Source: Mugil cephalus (Eukaryota > Chordata > Actinopteri > Mugiliformes > Mugilidae). From it: a stretch of 64,000 bases of DNA. Below the pieces are notes generated by a model. The model worked only from the letters and a program-made list of their open reading frames with translations. It did not search any database and was not told the origin of the DNA. Numbering within the stretch: position 1 is the stretch's first letter; each line of letters starts with the position of its first letter. The stretch covers positions 17,579,913-17,643,912 of the forward strand of contig NC_061783.1 of NCBI RefSeq assembly GCF_022458985.1, written 5' to 3'. Both the position numbers and the translations under genes were made by a program. This document shows, piece by piece, positions 60,153 through 64,000 of this stretch.

Positions 60153-62726
60153 TTACAGCAGCTCTATCTCCCACTGTTGGCTCGGCCTCTCGTCGTTCTC
60201 TGACATCACCACCACATGGTCCTTGTCATACGTTTTGCCACCTGATGAGAAAAAAAGAGTAATAATTAAAAACACGGTGCGGTGATAAAAGTTATCTCTC
60301 TGCAAGGAGAGATAAATTCTCTTTTTTTTATTGGTTGAATAACTAAATTTTTACACAGATCAGGCATAACATTATGACCACCTTCCTGTGGTGTCTGGCA
60401 ACAGGATGTTGTTAGTGGGGGCCATTAAGTCCTATGAAGGATACTAGCATAGATACTTGATCAGGTTGGGATCTAGTGAATTTTTTCATGTTTTTTAATT
60501 TTTTTAAAAAAATTTTTTTTAAGTTGCTCCTTAAGTGTATTTGTGTGTGTCAGGCTGCATCGTGTTGGGGACGTCTGCTGCTATCAACAATCATTGCTAT
60601 GGGGTGGGGGGTGTCTGGTCTGGTTTGGTCTGGTCTAGGTAGGTGCTACATGTCTAAGTAACATCCGCACAAATACCACGTCCAAAAGTTTCCCAGTAGA
60701 ACACTGTGTTGTCACAAGATGGTTAATGTGACTTACTTCTCCTGTCAGTGGTCATAATGTTATGCCCGATCGGTGTATAGTTTAGTGAATCTTTTTTTTA
60801 TTTTTTTTTTATTTAGGGTCTCTGTAAACTCTCCATTGGAATCTCTGACTAAACTGGTTTCAGTCAAGTTAAAGAAATACTTGTCTTGTAAAAGTAACTA
60901 GCTAGCATAAATTACATAAAAATCTGAGATTCTACAATTTAAGTTAGACTATTTAAGAGAGAAACACATATTTTCAAAAAAAAAAATGTAATGCCATCAA
61001 ATATAAAATACAGTTTCACACATTTCATTTTTAGCATCTTTAATGGAAGCATTCAGTCAAATAAACGTTTACATGCCAAAGGCCCTAATCTCATACCTTT
61101 AACATCCAGGACCATGCCAGGGAAAGTAAGGTTAGTGATGCGGCCTCTCATGTGGGCTGTCCAGGTTTGGACTGGCTGTCTGTTCTCTGTCCACAAAACC
61201 ACCTTCGATCCCGGCTCTACGTTACCCATCACCTGAAGGCTCATGGTCGGGGACATCTGTGGCAGATACACGCACACGCCAGCTCAGTAAAGACTACGTT
61301 CATGCTGGTTAGGATAAATATTTGCAGCAGAGTTTAGGATTTAGTTTGACATAGATGTTACCTTGCTTTTTATCAGTCCTTCCTGGTAGAACCAGATGTC
61401 ACTCATCGGCTCCGCCTCTGGCGTCACCACCACTCGTCCAGATTTCATTTCCTCCACTCCCCCCTGAACGGACATGAAGTGGCCGCTGTCTTTGTTCTTG
61501 ACACGGAAGAATTGCCGCTTCTGTAGAAGGTAAAACACCACACGTGACAAAAGACAGTGAATCACATGTCACTACGGGAATGACGTGAGATTGGTTTTGC
61601 ATTTTAAATCATGGCTGTTTTACATTATTTCCACACTGACAATCCTCTTTTTACTTTACTTTGACTCTTATGTAGTGTGCAAATACATATTTTCTGCTGC
61701 TAGACATACATATCCAACTTCTATAAACTCAGGTTTCTAAAACTTTACTTGTCAAAAGATTTTTGCCTTTTTAAATGTGTATTTAATGTCTGTGTTGTTG
61801 AGAGGACAAATTGCTAACTAACCTGTCTGACTGGGTACATGGAGCCAATGGTGTGCATTGAGCTAAACTTTGGCCAGTTGGTGATTTCAATGGGTTCCAA
61901 GAGGATCTGGCGCCCCCTGTAGTTGCTGTGCTCACATATCACCCAGCTACAAAATGAAGAACAAGAGAGGCGAGTTTAAAGGATGCAAAACATGCAACTT
62001 TGTTGGAATTCTACAGCAACTTTAGATCATGCAAATAAAAAGAACCATGAGGGGACACAAACACTCACCAGCCGCTGTTGACTCTGACGGAGAGGATGTG
62101 GTTGTTGAAGCCCTCCTCGACCAAACTGAGGATCTCGGTGTCGGTGGTGATCTCCCTGCCCTCCAGACACTCGAGGCCAAACAGGGAGATGGAGGGAACC
62201 GAGAACATCTGCACAGAGGGATAACGGAGGCTCAAAGAAAGAAAGAAAGAAAAAAACTGAATACAAAGGTCTTTCACAGCCGAGTGCTAACTCACCGTCG
62301 GCACAACCTTGAGGGAGCGGATGGTGGAGCCGGGGGGGCAGCCCATGCTGGTTAAAGTTGGGTAGTCCCCATCTGATAGGACATACATGTTCCCAGAGTA
62401 CTGTTTGTCCTCGTAAAGCACCCAGCTGAAACACAGAGGAACACCGTTAATAATAAAAATGTCTCCTATCACATCATACATCATTTATTTAATGTATAAT
62501 AAGCCAGTCTTTGTCGACCCATTTTTTCTCCACATACTGTTTACATGCTCCTTTGTGTACTGGCTTTTTTTATGTCATTATTATTCTAGATACTTCATTT
62601 CCCACTTCCTCACCTTCCACCTGAAACTCGGCACGACTTGCACAGCAGTTTCTCTGGGACTGCTTCCTCGTTGCGGTCAAAGACGTGACACTGGCCCTGG
62701 AAGTCTGGCTCAGAGTAGAGTATTAC
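60153..62726 (-). CDS. crybg2: Beta/gamma-crystallin domain protein with C-terminal ricin-type lectin domain (CRYBG2-like), 3' exons only
   Basis: Seven exons: 62726-62614, 62425-62296, 62208-62069, 61946-61823, 61520-61362, 61256-61097, 60241-60153. They join in frame to the last 304 residues; the 5' part lies beyond the window. Four Greek-key motifs are seen: VILYSEPDFQGQCHVF, SWVLYEDKQYSGNMYVL, ISLFGLECLEGREITT and CWVICEHSNYRGRQILL, making two beta/gamma-crystallin domains, with CRVSGG and MGCPPGSTIRSL linkers. A beta-trefoil lectin domain (QFFRVKNKDSGHFMSV, DIWFYQEGLIKS, GNVEPGSKVVLW, GMVLDVKGG) follows with QxW-type QTW and QQW and ends EIELL. This is the AIM1/CRYBG architecture. EEGFNNHILSVRV, EITNWPKFS, and PTMSLQVMG fit CRYBG2 best from memory, though CRYBG1 or CRYBG3 is not excluded. 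The role is poorly known. Confidence 0.88.
60353..60776. mobile_element. Complete non-autonomous TIR element in the last crybg2 intron
   Basis: Best-preserved copy of the family, about 424 bases. The left end ACACAGATCAGGCATAACAT continues into TATGACCACC. The right end is the near-perfect reverse complement (GTGGTCATAATGTTATGCCC then GATCGGTGT), and TA flanks both sides. It has no coding capacity. Confidence 0.88.
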
Positions 62727-64000
62727 CTGGCACAGAGGGGTAAAACAACAAATCAGATAAACACAAAAAGATAAACACAATAAATGAATTACTTATCTTA
62801 ATTTTGTCAATTTGAGGTCAGTGTTAGGAGGCTAGTGTTTTGACTAATGCCTTCTGTTTATGATGTGCTATGTTTTACACACTTTCAACCTTTGGGCCGA
62901 ACCTAACAGTTGACACCACTAAATACTCTTTTTATGTGTATGTGTGATAAAGTTCAGATGAAGCACATGATCCAGCTCATGCAAAAACAAAGTCAAGCTA
63001 ACGTCAGCGCTGAGTGACGTGACCGACACGAGGCAGTGGTAAGACATGAATTATTGCAGCTATCAAAGCGAACACGTGCGCGCCTACTGCCACTTTCCCC
63101 CAGATATGTAAAGTCACGTTTTATCTGAACTCAGGTTAGTAGGTCAGACACATCTGATTACAAATGATAGTTATGATAATTATGAGTTTCAGACTCATAA
63201 TTGTAGATGATTTGTTTTTCTTGTTTTTAATTATAGTCTAATGTTTTCAGAGTCAGCTCGGTTTGGTGTGGTAGCTGGACTCAGCTCTTACCACATACAA
63301 TATGGACCATTTTCCATACAAAGAAAAGAACTCCTCTGTAGATAACTGGACACGCCATACCGATTCCCTAGTCCACCTGCACTCTATAGAAAGATCTGCA
63401 GTACTATACATACATTTGCATTGTAAATTTTATTGATATTTCTTTCTTTATCGTTTTTCAGTGCTGCTGTGACGGAGCAGTTTTCTCTTTGGTATCAATT
63501 TCAGTTTAAGTCACCACTATTAATAATTACATTCATGTGTCCGCTGTGTAAATCTTCTTGTGCGCTGCTGCTTTAGGTTTTGTCTTTACGCTGCTGTAGC
63601 TTTCAGTTTTATTTCCGCTAAACCAGAGAGCTGAACTTTATTCTGTTTATCGTTATGGATTTATTTTTTTACTGGACAATGACAATAAAAACTTCAATTC
63701 TCTTCCTTCTGTCAACATGTAAAGCCCAAAACAAACTATTTGATTGGTCTGGCAGGTCTCTGCTGGGACATGATCAGTCGCCAATGATCGACTTCAGACC
63801 AACTCTCCCCTTCAAATATTTTATGGGCAGAGGGAGTTTGGGCTGGCTTCCAGCTTAGAAAATACCGTGCGTTCCATTAAAACCAACTAGTAATCACAGG
63901 GGTTTAAAAAAAAATAAATAAGAATTGCTTATTTTTTTGAATTTGGCAGATTTAGGCACAGTCAACATGGCGACATTGAGCTTCCATATGTGCCGTCATG
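62727..64000 (-). other. Intron (partial) of the crybg2-like gene
   Basis: Upstream of the exon starting at 62726 no further crystallin exon is visible up to the window end, so the intron is longer than 1.27 kb. No repeat was identified. Confidence 0.55.

Noticed and set aside
63655-63858. 67-codon plus-strand frame with a signal-like N-terminus near the window end
   Set aside because: No supporting family similarity, promoter or splice evidence; it lies in the presumed intron of the crybg2-like gene.
1-64000. CRISPR arrays, bacterial operons, rRNA or integrated viruses
   Set aside because: None seen; direct repeats present are microsatellites, minisatellites or transposons of a vertebrate genome.

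Overview
The window is nuclear DNA of a ray-finned (teleost) fish. Genes are split into short exons with consensus GT-AG introns, and the proteins are vertebrate families. Intergenic and intronic DNA carries typical teleost repeats: Tc1/mariner copies and their TIR-bearing derivatives, LINE 3' fragments, a tRNA-headed SINE-like copy, and microsatellites. All gene models were built by eye from reading frames, splice sites and remembered family sequences. No alignment or database search was run.

Layout. (1) 1-17639: I read this as the 3' part of a large first intron of an exostosin gene. It has no coding exon, several mobile-element copies, an interstitial telomeric tract and a CpG-rich stretch just before the first visible exon. 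(2) 17640-31061 (+): the last ten exons of an EXT1-family heparan sulfate polymerase (ext1c-like, possibly the fish counterpart of EXTL1). Exon 1 lies upstream of the window. (3) 33437-36203 (-): complete med30 (Mediator subunit 30, 193 aa), convergent with the exostosin gene, with a non-coding 5' exon ending at 37511. (4) 37720-42840: intergenic DNA with repeats only. (5) 42926-50113 (+): three head-to-tail two-exon genes, each with its own TATA box. Each encodes a signal peptide, a Ser/Thr/Asn-rich mucin-like peptide full of N-glycosylation sequons, and a hydrophobic C-terminus that looks like a GPI-anchor signal. They have the architecture of CD52. (6) 50951-55484 (-): a complete 12-exon annexin (315 aa, A1/A2-type) whose calcium loops are lost or degenerate in three of four repeats. 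(7) 57245-59240: a TIR element next to a nearly full-length, dead Tc1 transposon. (8) 60153-62726 (-): the 3' end of a CRYBG-type beta/gamma-crystallin and ricin-lectin protein (best fit CRYBG2), continuing past the window end.

The most interesting part is the trio of small GPI-mucin genes. In mammals CD52 sits directly beside CRYBG2 on human 1p36.11, with EXTL1 in the same region. Here, EXT1/EXTL1-like, CD52-like and CRYBG2-like genes fall within 64 kb. I infer that the trio are unrecognised fish CD52 relatives and that the exostosin gene may be the EXTL1 orthologue. The presence of med30, which neighbours EXT1 on human 8q24, suggests that ohnologue copies of one ancestral block were sorted differently in fish and mammals.
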